This document shows, in pieces, positions 1 through 11,903 of a DNA stretch of 64,000 bases. The translations under genes were made by a program, and so were the position numbers. Within the stretch, counting starts at the first letter, position 1. Every line of letters starts with the position of its first letter. Under the pieces are notes generated by a model, which ran no database searches, was not told the DNA's origin, and saw only the letters and a list, made by a program, of their open reading frames with translations. The stretch is from Anaeramoeba flamelloides. Taxonomy: Eukaryota > Metamonada > Anaeramoebidae. The stretch covers positions 1,643,001-1,707,000 of the forward strand of contig JANTQA010000012.1 in the NCBI GenBank assembly GCA_027625915.1. Direction: 5' to 3'.

Positions 1-50
1 AAAATTTTTGATTCGGATCATTCCAAAATTTTTTTGACAAACCGGGTTTT

Positions 51-84
<34 letters not shown>

Positions 85-164
85 GATAAAAAGTCTGCAT
101 AAAGTAAAATTAAATATTAAGTAACTTAAACGTGATTTAATATTATGCTTTGCAAAATATAAAA

Positions 165-335
165 AGTTGGCTATTTTAGAAAAATAAATTGAGTTTATAT
201 ATTCTTCTAATGACTGTATTTAAATGGGTATTTAGACGCTCTTTGAATTAGGAGACACAAATTTAGTCACTTCAAAATTCTCTCCTTGCCAGACCAAGTT
301 TCCAACACTTAGTTCTTATCAATAAATCCGAAAAT
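165..335 (-). repeat. Dispersed repeat family D, copy 1
   Basis: Read on the minus strand this matches stretches at 2025-2175, 15955-16075 and 35293-35440. Shared landmarks, in order, are GGATTTATTG, AAGTGTT, GAGAATTTTGAAGT, and a conserved block near AATTCAAAGA. The alignment was made by eye and identity is moderate. I see no clear terminal inverted repeats, so the class is unknown. Confidence 0.65.
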
Positions 336-569
336 ATATAAAAAATTGAGATTTTATTTTACCTTTTTTTGATTTTGAGTGCGCCCAAATTTTTGGAGTG
401 GTGTTTATATTCATCAAAATATTTTCAAAAAAATAAAAAAAAAAAAAATTGTTACCTTATTTGTAACCTAAACAATGCATAGCCAAATTCAATAAAAAAA
501 TGGACAAACATTTAAGGATACAGAAGATTTTTTAAACAATAAAATATGTCAGTTCTAAGTTTTCACTGA

Positions 570-840
570 ATTAGATATTTTGTCAAGATTAATCCTCTTT
601 CGGAAAACAATTTTTTCAACCAAAAAGAAAAAAATAATAAACACCAATTTTCACCCATATAAAAAATATTGTATAATATCAAGATCAGAAACTTTTAAGA
701 TCTTTTTTAATTCATTTCTTATAACAAACAAATGGAATGATTATTATTTTGGATCAACTAAGGATAAATTACAATTTTGGATATTTAAAAAGTTTCCTTT
801 TGGAATTAAGATTTAATAAAGATATTTTAAAATAAATTTG
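570..840 (+). repeat. Dispersed repeat pair, copy 1
   Basis: This stretch aligns by eye with 18190-18440 in the same orientation. Shared blocks include GGAAAACAATTTTTT, then AAAAAGAAA, AGATCAGAAA and AAGATTTAATAAAGA-like text at the right edge. The copies are old and diverged by many small indels. No termini or coding content are recognised. Confidence 0.55.
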
Positions 841-1115
841 GCCTGTTTTTTCGGAAATAGCTTATTAGGAAAACATATTTTACATGTTTTGTTTAATTCT
901 AAATTCAAATTTTTAAAAATTTAAGTTCGTTTAAAAAGCTTAAAATTGAAAAGCCTAATTATTGTGATACAATTTTCCTTTTTAATTGAATTGTGAAAGT
1001 GCTGTGTTTTTACCCAATCCATTATGACAAAACATGATTTTTTTGGAAATTCAAATAAAAATTTTTCTTTTATTAATTGGAAGATGATAGCAATACTTGA
1101 TCCCATTAAAAAATT

Positions 1116-1657
1116 ATAAACTAAAATTCAAAATTTTTCACACAGTTAAAACAGTTAAAAGAATTACAATAATACAATTTCATTGAAATTGGAGATAATT
1201 TAGATTTTTGTAAAATATTAAAATCATTTTTTCATCTTTTAGTTTTTGTTTTCATTTCATTTTTTGAATTACGTAACTTGTTTCGGTCGATCTGGTAAAT
1301 TTTTTGGAATGGTTGATATAAAGCTAAAGTTGAGTTCTTCCAAATAGAAGAACTCAAATAAAATTAGTTGATAATATCTAATCGTTTGATAGATCAATAT
1401 TCCTAATTGAATTTTAAACAAATTTAGCAATGCATTTTTTTGTTTTGCTCTCTTCAAAAATTTTAACACACAGATAATTTATTTGTATTGATAATTATTT
1501 AATTTTTGTTTTGTGAGGATTGTAATTAAAAAACAATTATTAGCATTTCAATTAATGAATGGTTATAATTTGGTATTTCTTCGGGAATTGATTAAATAAG
1601 ATTTTTTTTTCAAAAATTGAATTTTGGTGTGTTCAAAATTTTGAATTGGGATTTACA
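1116..1657 (-). repeat. 540-bp inverted-end element (family N540), copy 1
   Basis: This copy matches 6099-6630, 11904-12441, 46750-47490 and part of 56380-56510. Its ends are related inverted sequences (ATAAACYMMAATTCAAAATT at both ends). Inside are shared blocks such as GAGTTCTTC, GATCGATC, TTACGTAA and TTTTTCATCTTTTAG. This is the form of a non-autonomous DNA transposon with short terminal inverted repeats. There is no coding potential. Confidence 0.8.
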
Positions 1658-2024
1658 TTCAGATTAAAAAACAAAAAAGATCAATGGATATTAATGCCTG
1701 CCCGAATCTTATGGTCAACGAATATTTCTTACATGACTAGCAATACATTTATTGTCTTATAAGAATGTTGATTCAAGATATTTTGTTACAATTTAAAATT
1801 TTTGTTTTTTTTTGTAAGAAAAATTTGTAATTTTGGAAGTGTAGATTCTTCAACTATCCAAATTCGAAATTTACCTTGAAAAGGTTGTAAAAATAAAATC
1901 TTATCGTTTCAAGGTTTTTTCACTTTATTTTCGAATATTCTGGGGTTTAAGATAATAGTAATTGAATATACTTGAATATAATATGGGATAGCCCCTGGTC
2001 TATAAGGCAAAAAAAAAAAAACGA

Positions 2025-2175
2025 TTTTGGATTTATTGTGAAGAGTTAAGTGTTAGAAAATAAAAAACATTTGATCAATTAAAGAGGGAATTTTGAAGTG
2101 ACTAAATTCGTAACTTCGAATTCAAAAAGTGGATAAGTACGGTCATTAGAAATGTTTTAAACTTTTTTTAGTTTT
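2025..2175 (+). repeat. Dispersed repeat family D, copy 2
   Basis: This carries the family landmarks GGATTTATTG, AAGTGTTAGAAA, GGAATTTTGAAGTGACTAAA and GGTCATTAGAA in the same order as the minus-strand reading of 165-335. Its termini are not resolved. Confidence 0.65.
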
Positions 2176-2235
2176 CCAAAATAAGGAAAAAAAATCGATT
2201 TTAAATTTGTCATTGATTTGTACAAGAATCCCCCA

Positions 2236-2308
2236 AAATTTTTGGGATTAAAAATTCATAAATTTGAAAAATTTTGGGATTAAAGTTTCATAAATTTGAA
2301 AAATTTTG
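2236..2308 (+). repeat. Short tandem repeat, two units
   Basis: Two near-identical units of about 35 bp lie head to tail, each holding AATTTTGGGATTAAA followed by TCATAAATTTGAAAA. This is simple local duplication and nothing suggests function. Confidence 0.7.
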
Positions 2309-2805
2309 TATTTTGTTCTTCAAATAATTAATCAAATGGTTTGTGTTGATTAATAAAATGAATTCCAATGGTCTTTGAGTCTTAGATTTGGAAATTACAA
2401 AAAAATTCAAAAAAGGATATTTGAAGGAAAAGGAGATAAATAAAGCCGATTTTTTCCCTTTCCAATGCTGTATCCCAATTAACAACTTGAACATTTCAAA
2501 CAAATTCGTTCAAGAAAATTCCCTTTCAAAGAATTTGTTGTCGCAGCCATTTAAACGAAGATCAAAATAAAATCTGAATATAATTGTCTGAAAAAAGTGA
2601 AAATGAGATCAAAAAAACTTGTGTTCACTTTTGAAAGAGCTGTAAGATTTTACGCTCTGGAAAATTTACGGGTGAGTAAGTTTCTTTTGATTCGTTTGTG
2701 GTGATCGGGGGAGATTAATTTTTTGTTTTTTAAATGTGAAATTTCGATTTATTAACAATTAAAAGTTAAAAAAATTGAGCAAAGTGAGAAAAGTAAAGAT
2801 ATTTG

Positions 2806-3423
2806 TCAAAAAAGGGGTTCCATACGTTTTTTAATAGGTTGAGAGGTGTCTTTTTTCTTTAATTTAAAAAGGTTTTCGATTCTTGAATTGATTAGATTTG
2901 GGGGTTTGATTCCTATAACCAGATTTTCTTGCGATTTTATAATTAGTGGTTGTTTTGGTGTGTTTGTTTCCAGAGACTGTTTGGAGAGATCAAAAAGTGG
3001 CTTCGTCTCCAAATTTAATTTTTTTAAGGTTTCTTGCTTTTTTTTGCTTTTCGCATCCGACCCATGAATGTTGACGGAGATGGATTGGCCGTGTTTCTTG
3101 ATAAAGTTCTCCTTGGCCCATTTACACGACCGAATTAAATTACCCATCCACCTCCTTCCAGTTGCAAAATCTGGAGACGCAAAATAATATTTGGGGAAAT
3201 CGGGATGGATGAGCTGTATTAAGAATTTAAATTTCTTTAATTTCTTTTTTTCTTTTTCATTTGAGGGCAAATATTCTGTGCACCCATAACCAATCAAGGT
3301 AATATCGGTTAAAGGTTGTTTCTTGTTTTTGAATTTTCGGAGGGACTTGTAGCATTTTAATTTGTCGTTTTGTAAAACGATGTATCTTTTTTTCCAATCT
3401 TTCCAGTTTTCTTTAAATTTCAT
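2806..3423 (-). CDS. PH-domain protein
   Basis: This is a 205-residue protein on the minus strand. Residues 5-105 have the shape of a pleckstrin homology domain. The opening strand (NWKDWKKRYIVLQNDKL, residues 6-22) matches the usual W-x-x-R-Y/F-x-V-L pattern. A basic low-complexity loop sits at residues 56-66. The closing amphipathic helix carries the expected tryptophan at W92 (in GRRWMGNLIRSCKW). The remaining 100 residues are Lys/Ser/Pro-rich and without known motifs. PH domains bind phosphoinositides or proteins and recruit their owners to membranes; the ligand cannot be inferred here. The first methionine is used as the start, but the domain begins abruptly, lacking the usual leading Gly-Tyr/Leu strand. 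The frame stays open for a few more codons upstream, so a short 5' exon is possible. Confidence 0.8.
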   Translation of the reverse strand: MKFKENWKDWKKRYIVLQNDKLKCYKSLRKFKNKKQPLTDITLIGYGCTEYLPSNEKEKKKLKKFKFLIQLIHPDFPKYYFASPDFATGRRWMGNLIRSCKWAKENFIKKHGQSISVNIHGSDAKSKKKQETLKKLNLETKPLFDLSKQSLETNTPKQPLIIKSQENLVIGIKPPNLINSRIENLFKLKKKDTSQPIKKRMEPLF

Positions 3424-6098
3424 TATTGGTGTGTTTAACGAGAAAAATTAGTGTGTTTTTTTTTTTTTTGTTTGTTGGAATTGTTTTGAGAAAAGATCTC
3501 AGTAAAAGTTAGCTTTCTGACGATCAAAAAATGAAAAAAAAAAGATCCTTTTACTTTCTTGTTTCCAAAGAAACCCTTCAACAATTGGTGACGCTACTTC
3601 GCTCATTTGTGTGCAGAAAAGTTATAAACAAAAAAGGGAAATACTCAAAATTAAAGTACACAACAAAAGAAATTGACAATGTAAGTGGTAAAAAGAAAAA
3701 ATGAAAGAGTTTTTTTTGATAATTTCTTTCAATTAGCGAAAAACTGGTTGATTTGTTTTGGTTAATTAAGTAGGGTTGTCAAATTTAAGAATCTGCATAT
3801 TTTAGGGCTTAAAGGATAATAATCTTTTTTTTTTATGAAACAAACACTTTTCTGAAAACTTATTTTGTTTGAGAGAAAAAGGTATCTTCATTTCGAGTTT
3901 TTATTTAGAGTCCTCATTTATTCATAAATTTAAACAATTTTAGTTTCTAAATTCTTTCTACTTTTTTTCTAAAAAATCTGATTTTTATTTGGTCTTGAAT
4001 CTAACGGAACACAAGCCAACCCACTTACAAAAGTGAGTCATGTTTTGTTGAAAGCTAGAATTTGGAAAAAAATATAGTTAAAAGTTCTCGTGATTTTCTT
4101 TTTTCCAACAAAAATTGGAAGCGTTTTTTTTACAAGTTAAAAGATTCTTTTTTCCCAAATACAAAAGCTATTCTTTTTTTTTCTTTTCAAGAAATTCTAA
4201 ATGAGAAAAAAGATCTTTGATCATTTTCACAACTGGAGGACACTTTGTTAACCATTCATTTTCCCGCCAATATTTCAGTTCACAAGATAATAATAATCTT
4301 ATTCTTCAGTACAAAATTATTTTTCAAGAAAATCATTTTTTTCTAATTCAATTTTGAACTATGAATATTTTACTAAAACATGTCCCATAAAAAAAAACTA
4401 GATTCTGGTAAAGTTGGAAGATTTCCTTTCTTTCGTTGAAGGTATTGAACTTAAGATATAAATCAACAACTTCCTGGTAGTTTTTTCAATTCATAATAAA
4501 CATTGCAATGAATGCAATTCGCTGAAAACTAAAAAAAGAGTCTGATAAACCAACAATACATTTTTTTGTTTCGGTTTTAAATGATTATTATTCATATTTA
4601 AACCAACTTTAAATGAAAAACGCATCATTGTATTCACTAAATGATATTTTATTATTAGACTATCTGGAATCAAATCAAAATAAAAGAAATAAAGTTACCG
4701 GTTTTTTTACTTTTCTTTTATTAATTGAATAAGACATGATAATAATCAATAATAAGCAATCGAATCTACCTTAAAATTTTAAAACGAGTATTGATAATCC
4801 CAGAAGGAAATAATTCGTTTACTCGGACTCAATGGTTAAAAAATGATTAAACAATTCGATTAATCATAAAAGCAAATATAATTAAGAGTTAATCTGAACA
4901 GTAAACTTTCTAGTTACACTAAAAATTCTAATTTCTTAAACAAACCTTTGGATTACTTAGAAAATAATATATAAAAAAAAAAAGAAATAATAATAATTAA
5001 CTTTGTTGTGGAATAATGTGTTCTTGTTGGTTCACTATATTTTTGCAAATGATCTTAGTTTTATCAAGGGGAAAAAAATTATATAAATTACATCTTCGAA
5101 ATGACCTTCCTGATTAAATATTTTCTGTTTTAATGATGGTTATTGTGGAAACAAGTTAATTCTTTTTGAGGAAACTTTTAAAGTGGGCAATTTAAGTCTC
5201 TTCTAAAGAATCGATTATAAAAGGTGCAATGGAACAATTTGTCTTCTCTGCCCACCTTTCCAGAAATTATTGATACAAATATGTATAAATTTTTATAAAA
5301 GGATTGAATTTTGTCCAAAATTTCAATAATAAACTAAATTTCATAATAATTTTCCCTTTTTGTTTTTTACTTTTTTCTTTTTTACCTTTTTATTTAATTT
5401 TTAGATGAAAAAAACTATTTCAAGTGTATAGAACGGAATATTAAAATAGTAATTATTTTAATATAATAGATAACTTCAATTTATAAAAATATTTATTGTC
5501 AAAATTAAATTTTTAATGGGCCATTGATTTTGAAATATAGTTTATATCAATTTAATATTAATCAAAGTTCTTTTCAATAAAATTGACTTAAAAATTCCCT
5601 TTAAATTTTATTTGATGAATTTTTTTGAAATTTTGATAAAGGGTTTCACAAAAAATCTTCAAACGTCCAATGAAAAATATGAAATGATCTTTCAATTGAA
5701 ATTTCTATATACTGATTACTCAAATTTAAGGAAAAATTCTTATTACAATTTTATCACCTTTTCAAACGATTCGGGCACAAGAATGGGATTGAAACCAATC
5801 AACACCACTAATAAAGCAAACAAAATAATTGTGTAAAAAATTACATATGTCTGTTAATTATAAAAATTACTGTTCATCTTCAGTGATATTTAAAATTAAT
5901 ATAAACCATTTACTTTTCTCCCTAATATTTAATCAGATTTTTTCTCTTAGTTTATGTAAAAAAATAAAGTTTTTCTTTTCTTGATTTTTTATTTACTTAT
6001 TATTTTTGGGATTTGTTTTTTTTTAATTTGGAATTAGAATAAATATAAAATATATATTTGTTTCATTTTGATTTTTTTATTTTAGATTGTTTTCATAT

Positions 6099-6630
6099 AT
6101 AAACCCCAATTCAAAATTTGAACACACAAAATTCGATTTGTGAAAAAAAAAAGTATTTAATCAATTCATAAAGAAATACCAAATTAGAACCATTCACTAA
6201 TTGAAAATTTAACACTTTTTTATCAATTACAATTCTCATAAACAAAAAATAAATAATTATCAATACAAATAAATCAACGGTATGTTAATAATTTTGAAGA
6301 TGAGCAAAACAAAAAAAAAGATTGGTAAATTTGTTTAAATTCTTTTAAGATTATTGATCGATCGAATGGTTAGATACTACCAACATATTTTATTTGAGTT
6401 CTTCTATTTGAAAACCCCAAACTTTAAAATAATATCAATGGTTCAAAAAAAAATTTGATACAAGGGAACAAGTTACGTAAATCTAACAAGGAAATGAAAA
6501 GAAAAACTAAAAGATGAAAGAATGATTTTTATATTTTCCAAAAATCAAAATTATCTCTAATTTCAATGAAAATGTATTAATGTGGTTCTTTAGAACGTTT
6601 TAGCTGTGTGGAAAATTTTCGTTTTTTGGT
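6099..6630 (+). repeat. 540-bp inverted-end element (family N540), copy 2
   Basis: This has the same orientation as the copy at 11904-12441 and matches it along its whole length. It opens with ATAAACCCCAATTCAAAATT, shows GATCGATCGAATG near the middle, and ends in TGTGGAAAATTTTCG. The right end runs into a TA microsatellite, which blurs the exact boundary. Confidence 0.8.
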
Positions 6631-7336
6631 TATATATATATATATATATACCCAGTTGAACCCCTATTATCTTAATTTCACATGAAAGGCAATTATAATT
6701 TGAATAATTATGAAAAGAATCAAAGATATAAAAAATAATAAAAAATGTTTTTTTGAAAGAAAATTTTATAATTAAAAATTGTATAGTTACCTAGAATAAA
6801 ACAATAGCTACTAAAAAAATTTTCAACATTTGAAAATTTTTTCGTATTTTTTGTTATTATATTTTCTTACAATAGAATTTTATCAAAAAAAAAATAAATT
6901 TTTGTATACTTTTTTGAAAAGTTTATCTACAATATAAAAAGTTTCCTAGTTTTTATGATTAAAACATATTATTCTTCACTTGAATTTTTTGGACCCTTTG
7001 CATCTCACTATGACTTAAATACTCTAATTAATAAATTATCCGTTAGAAAAGATATTTTTGAGACCGGTGTAAATTTTTTTCTATCTATTAATGATCATTA
7101 TGTGTAATAAAAATTTTAGATTATAATTAATTAAAAATAAAAAACAATTAAAATTAAATTTGAAAAAAAAAATAATATTTTTTTTTCATTGACAAATTTT
7201 TCTGTTTTTTCAAAATGTATTTTTTTTTTAATTTAAATTATTTAGCCCACAAATGAGTAAAATTAGTATTTGATTTTGTTTTTTAAAATTTAACCATTTT
7301 TTAATTTTTAGCTTTTTAAAATATAGGTATATAATC

Positions 7337-7490
7337 AGCTTCACATTAAGACACAGGTTTTCAACAAACATTAAGATACAAAAAAATCTAGATTAAGTCA
7401 CAAAAGACTGATTTTAGTAATAGAATTTTTTTGAAAAGAAAAAAAATAACCTAATTTCGGTGTTTTTGTCTTATTTTTAGTTGTGAATTT
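7337..7490 (+). repeat. Decayed relative of the 195-bp TA element
   Basis: The order of landmarks (CAGCTTCACATTAAGACACA, CAACAAACATTAAG, AAAAAATCTAGATTAAG) parallels the 195-bp element at 11706-11901, but with many substitutions and no intact right end. It is probably an old copy. Confidence 0.45.
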
Positions 7491-9381
7491 ATACCTAAAA
7501 TGAAAATGACTTCTAAAAAAACAATATTATTGATTAAGAGACCTAATATCAAAAAAAAAATAAAATCCAATGTCGATATTTCTAAATAATTCCAAAAAAA
7601 CTTGTTTTGAAAAAGAAAAGTATAATAAACATTGGTGAAAGATATGATTCTAAAAAATACTTGGAAAATAAAACCACCAAGTTTTGTCCCAACGCCATAT
7701 AAAAAAATACTTATTTTTGAAAAAAAAATTACAATAATTATTGTTAACTTGAAAAAAAAATAATTTATTTATTCAAAGAATATATTTCGAATCAATTATT
7801 TAATTATTTTATCATAAAATATAAGAAAAATTACCAAACTATTAAAAAGAAAATTCTCCCCAAATACTTTTTTAAAACCTGGAAAATCCAATGTATAATC
7901 CAAAGAAATATCTTTTCAATTCAATCATTTTTAATCAATGGTTTATAATCCATTTTTATTTATTGTGACAGAATCGTAATACTCTTAAGATTAAAAGTAT
8001 CAATAGGTTTAATTATTTTCCCTCAGCTTTGTATATATTTTCAAACAAATAAAAAAATTTCTAATTGAAGATCAAAATAAAAAAAAATTATAGAATATGA
8101 TCAAATAACATCTTATTATAATCACAGTTCATTGTCCATAATCTCAATAGACAGCAAATAGATATTGGATAATCAGATAAATTTCAAGAAATTTATCTGA
8201 TATTTGAAAAATAAAAATAAAGGAGCAATTTTTTTAGATCTTCTTGGATTCTATATATTTGATTTATTTTGATTGTATTTTTAAAATAAAATTTAATTTT
8301 CAATTTGATTTGTCCATACATACTATTGGGAAAATCTAAAATTATGATTTCTTCAAAAATGAAAAAGTTTGAAAATTTTTCCTTTTTTAATTTTTGATCC
8401 AAAAATCAAAACTAAAAAGGATAGCTATCTTTTACAGAGAATTAAATTGAGTAAAAATGAATTCTTTAAAAAAGAAAATCTTTTTTCCCCAAACTTGGTC
8501 AAGAAGTAATTATCAAGTTTTTAGAATATTTATGTAAATAAGTGCTCAGATTCCTTTTGGAAAAAAAATAAAGAAGAGTCACTAGTCACTTTAGAGTCTC
8601 CCTATTTAGTTTAGTACTTTGCAGTGGCTGACTTTAAACCCTGAACACACTTATTATTAACCGCTTACAATTTTTAGACGTTTTGTTTTTATTAGCCAAG
8701 GAAAAAGTATTACCCAAACAATACTATTTGGAAAATAAATTGAATAAAAGTTTCATTCATCTTACCGGGTAAAAGATTTTAAAAACCCTGTTAAAATTCA
8801 AAATTTTAATTGTACCAAGAGGTTTAAATTATTAATTCCCTCTCTCAAATTGGAAGCTTTGTTGACTTATTTTAATTCTTTAGATGATGATTTTGTTGGA
8901 AAGCTGAATGAAAATTTTGATCTTTATTAAGTTGCAATTAACAGGACATTACAAACAGTGAAGGTTTTGAAATACTCAATTTTAAAAGTCATTTCTATTC
9001 CAAACACCAACAAAATAAACTTTTATAAAAACGACAATTATTTTAACAACTTTTAACTTTTGTTAAAAATAAAAATACATTCAAACCTCAGTTATTGCAC
9101 TTTTCAGATGATTTTGAAAATTTTTTATCAAATAGAATATGTTTTGAGAATTAACTTTTTGTTGTAAAGGTAATTTTTCTTTTCTAAAATTATTTTTTAA
9201 TTATCCTTTGTAAAACTGAAAGATCATAACGATATATTCTGTAATTGTTTTATTAACCTTGATAGGTTTTGAAATGGAATAATAGTCTTGAGTTAAAGAA
9301 TTAGATTCAAATTAACTATTTCCTGACATTTTTCATTTTTTTTAAGTACATTTCTCAAAATTTTATTATTCATAAAATACT

Positions 9382-10029
9382 ATGTCTCAACAAAAAAAGA
9401 AAAGAAGTTTCCGTGTTTACACCTACAGAGGTGTTGAACTTGATAACCTCGTCAACATGAAAATGGACAAATTCGCAGAACTTTTAGATTCTCGTGGAAG
9501 AAGAAAACTTAACCGAGGACTTTCAAGAAGACACACTTCTCTCATCAAACGACTTCGAAAAGCAGTATGTTCTTTTGTTCAAATACCTTGCTTTAATTTC
9601 TTTCTTTTGTTTAAAATTTTTTTTATTTATTATTTGTTTGCTTTTTAAACAAAAAAAAATAAAATAAAAAAAAATTCTTTTTATTTTCTTTGTCTTATTC
9701 CTTTTTTTTTTTATTTATTTTTTTTAATTATTTTTTTTTTTTTAATTACCACAACTCCAAAAAAATAAATAAAAACAAAGAAAAAAGGTGTAAAACTAGG
9801 TGACACAGCACCAATCATCAGAACCCATCTTAGAGATATGATTATCCTTCCAGAAATGGTTGGATCAACTATTGCTGTTCATAATGGAAAAAACTTTATC
9901 CCAATTGAAATTAATGCAAGAATGATCGGATGTTATCTCGGAGAATTTTCCTTAACATACAAAAAAACAACTCATGGTAGACCAGGTGTTGGTGCTACTC
10001 ACTCTTCCAAATTTGTTCCACTTAAATAA
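9382..10029 (+). CDS. RPS15: 40S ribosomal protein S15 (uS19)
   Basis: This is the small-subunit ribosomal protein uS19, which sits at the head of the 40S subunit. The gene has two exons, 9382-9564 and 9781-10029, separated by a 216-nt intron starting GTATGT and ending AAAG. Joining them in phase 0 gives 143 residues, the normal eukaryotic length. Family hallmarks are visible throughout: TYRGVELD near the N-terminus, RRKLNRGL and SLIKRLRKA at the end of exon 1, then [29 protein letters not shown] and the C-terminal signature [12 protein letters not shown], ending FVPLK. The exon junction falls at the RKA/KKG position. The intron is far more T-rich than the exons. I see no sign of decay. Confidence 0.97.
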
Positions 10030-10570
10030 TTCTTGAAAGGAGATCCGATTTACAGATTTTATAATTTGAAAGAAGCCAGACAATTTTCTAACACAAACCT
10101 TTTAAAAAAATTTTTTTATTTAGATCTAAGCCATTCGTATTGTTTAACCAAATGAATGAATAAACAAAAACTTTTTAAAAAAGAAATAATTTTTTTATTT
10201 TTTTTTACTTTTGCTTTTTGCTTTTCTTTTTGAATTTTTCCTTTTTTTTTATTTTTTGCAAACAAGAAAAAAAAATTGTCCAATTCGATGACAAAATAAC
10301 ATCAAAAAGAAAAAAAAAAGATCTAACTAATTGCAAAATTAATCAACCAATTGCCAGAAATGTCAAACCAAAAAAATCGATAATCAATTTTTGATTTAAG
10401 GTGTCAGATAATTAGTGTTTAATAATCTTTATTTTATATTCTTATGAAAAAATACCGGACAAGAATATCTTTAGGTCTTTCAAAAACTATTTTGAGTTTC
10501 TCAAATTCAAAATTGCTCCTCACTTGTAAAAATCGAATTAAAGGAAAAATTTGCTATTTATTTTAGAGTC

Positions 10571-10970
10571 CAGTCAATCCAAAGCTACCGTGAAATTTTA
10601 TCAATATCAAATTTTATTGTTGATTTAGATTTTTAAAAAGTGGGATATAAGAATAAATAAACTCATATTGAAAAAAAAAATTCCTAAATGCGACAATATT
10701 CAAGGATTTTTTCTGATTTTCAAAAAATAAATTTTCAGAAAGCAAAATGACTCTAAACATCGAAAATTCATTGAGATACTACATAAAATTTCCTCTAAAA
10801 AATGATTTTTTTTTTCGATCACATCATAAGTTTATTTTTCATATCAACTCATTTAGGAATTTTTTTTTTCAATATGAGTTTATTAATTCTTATATTCCAC
10901 TTTTTAAAAATCTATATCAACATCAAAATTTGATATTGAAAAAACTTCATGGTAACCTTGTAACAGCTGT
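10571..10970 (+). mobile_element. 400-bp TA-flanked inverted-repeat element (family TA400), copy 1
   Basis: A 400-bp near-palindromic element. The left end CAGTCAATCCAAAGCTACCG and the reverse complement of the right end (starting CAGCTGTTAC) are related, and the arms continue for about 100 bp through a conserved stretch around TGATATAGATTTTTAAAAA. It matches 19431-19827 along its length. Termini of the form CAG...CTG beside TA are typical of Tc1/mariner-type elements and their MITE derivatives. The left TA of this copy is not preserved. A 79-codon frame inside it is an accident of the palindrome. Confidence 0.85.
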
Positions 10971-11252
10971 ACTTTTGGCAAAATGAATTGTTGTTTCTTT
11001 TTATAACATCCTAAAGATCTACTTACCAAAATGGTCAAAAAGACTTTCTTATCTTTATTTGTATTTAATTTTTGTTATTTTGAGTCTTGGTTGCATGATT
11101 CAATATTTATATTTATTTTTATTTTTATAGTTTTTTCAGAATGAATTTTTAAACAATTGGTTTTCCAATTTTGGAATTTGGGAAGGAAAGTTACAAAGAT
11201 TGATAGAATTTTAATTTAAAATAAATGGTTTTTTGATGGATTTTTATTTTAT

Positions 11253-11345
11253 CGCTGTTCCAAAGCTAAGGGGGAATTTTTTCAAGATCAAATTTTGATG
11301 TTGATATAGATTTTTAAAAAGTTGAATATTAGAATATGAAAGCTC
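11253..11345 (+). mobile_element. Single arm of a TA400 element
   Basis: Only one arm is present: GCTGTTCCAAAGCTAAG followed by the shared arm sequence to AAAGCTCATA. No second arm follows; the sequence passes directly into a TA195-like element. It is a truncated or partly overwritten copy. Confidence 0.65.
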
Positions 11346-11349
11346 ATAC

Positions 11350-11545
11350 AATAAGTTAAAAATTTAAGGTTCAAACTTTCAACGAAATTTAAGGCACAGA
11401 AAAAACCCAAATTAAGGCACAAAATTTGGAATTTTTTTTTTACAAATTATTTTACTAGAAATCTACATTTTTTTTCCTTAATTTGAGATTTTTATTGCCC
11501 CGTAATTTTTGTTAAAAGTTTTTTCCTTAAAAGAGGAACTGGCTG
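11350..11545 (+). mobile_element. 195-bp TA-flanked element (family TA195), degraded copy
   Basis: This shows the family landmarks TTAAGGCACA, AAACCCAAATTAAGGCACAA and the right end CTTAAAAGAGGAACTGGCTG. The left terminus is degraded or replaced by the adjoining TA400 arm. Confidence 0.65.
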
Positions 11546-11705
11546 TATTCTTCTCTCTTTTTTTTATTTCACTGAAAGTTTCTTGGATTATTCCTACCCC
11601 ACAATAAATTAATAAGCACCCCCCCCCCCATTTTATTTATTTTATTAAAAAAAAAAAAAAATGAAAAGTTTATAAATGGTTTAATCACTTTATTTAAATT
11701 TAATA

Positions 11706-11901
11706 CAGTTAGTTCCACTTTTAAGGCACAACTTTTTCAACAAAATTTAAAGCACAAAAAAATCTCAAATGAAGGAACAATATTTGTAAATTTTACTTTT
11801 ACAATTTATTTTACTATAATCTGGATTTTGTGCCATAATTTAAGATTTTTATTGTGGCTTAAATTTCGTTGAATTTTGTACCTTAAAAGTGGAACTGACT
11901 G
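11706..11901 (+). mobile_element. 195-bp TA-flanked element (family TA195), intact copy
   Basis: A complete small element. The left terminus CAGTTAGTTCCACTTTTAAG and the reverse complement of the right terminus, CAGTCAGTTCCACTTTTAAG, differ at one base. It is flanked by TA on both sides (11704-11705 and 11902-11903); the wider flanks also share TAATA, so the target duplication may be read as TA or 5 bp. It is non-coding and looks like a Tc1/mariner-derived MITE. Confidence 0.85.
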
Positions 11902-11903
11902 TA

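Larger units (their letters stand above)
1..2805. other. Gene-poor repeat-bearing flank
   Basis: I find no convincing gene here. The stretch holds two copies of a dispersed repeat (about 165-335 and 2025-2175), one copy of a pair of related sequences (570-840), one copy of the 540-bp inverted-end element (1116-1657) and a short two-unit tandem repeat (about 2236-2308, unit near 35 bp, containing TTTTGGGATTAAA). A 78-codon open frame at 580-816 lies inside a repeat whose second copy at 18190-18440 is not open in the same way, so I do not call it a gene. Confidence 0.6.
3424..9381. other. Gene-poor interval
   Basis: No gene can be supported in these 6 kb. Recognisable contents are one N540 element (6099-6630), a TA dinucleotide run just after it (about 6631-6651), and a decayed relative of the 195-bp TA element (about 7337-7490). 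The rest is AT-rich text with short homopolymers. Small open frames at 5612-5836 and 8193-8402 lack codon texture, flanking splice sites or any recognisable motif. Confidence 0.6.

Noticed and set aside
580-816. 78-codon frame in the first kilobase
   Set aside because: It lies in a dispersed repeat; the related copy at 18190-18440 does not keep the frame, and the start is not ATG.
5612-5836. 74-codon frame beginning MMNFFEILIKGF
   Set aside because: There is no recognisable motif, splice context or homologous copy, and the length is expected by chance in AT-rich DNA of this size.
10747-10986. 79-codon frame, and its relative at 19393-19641 on the other strand
   Set aside because: Both come from the inverted arms of TA400 elements, and the shared peptide text reflects the palindrome rather than a protein family.
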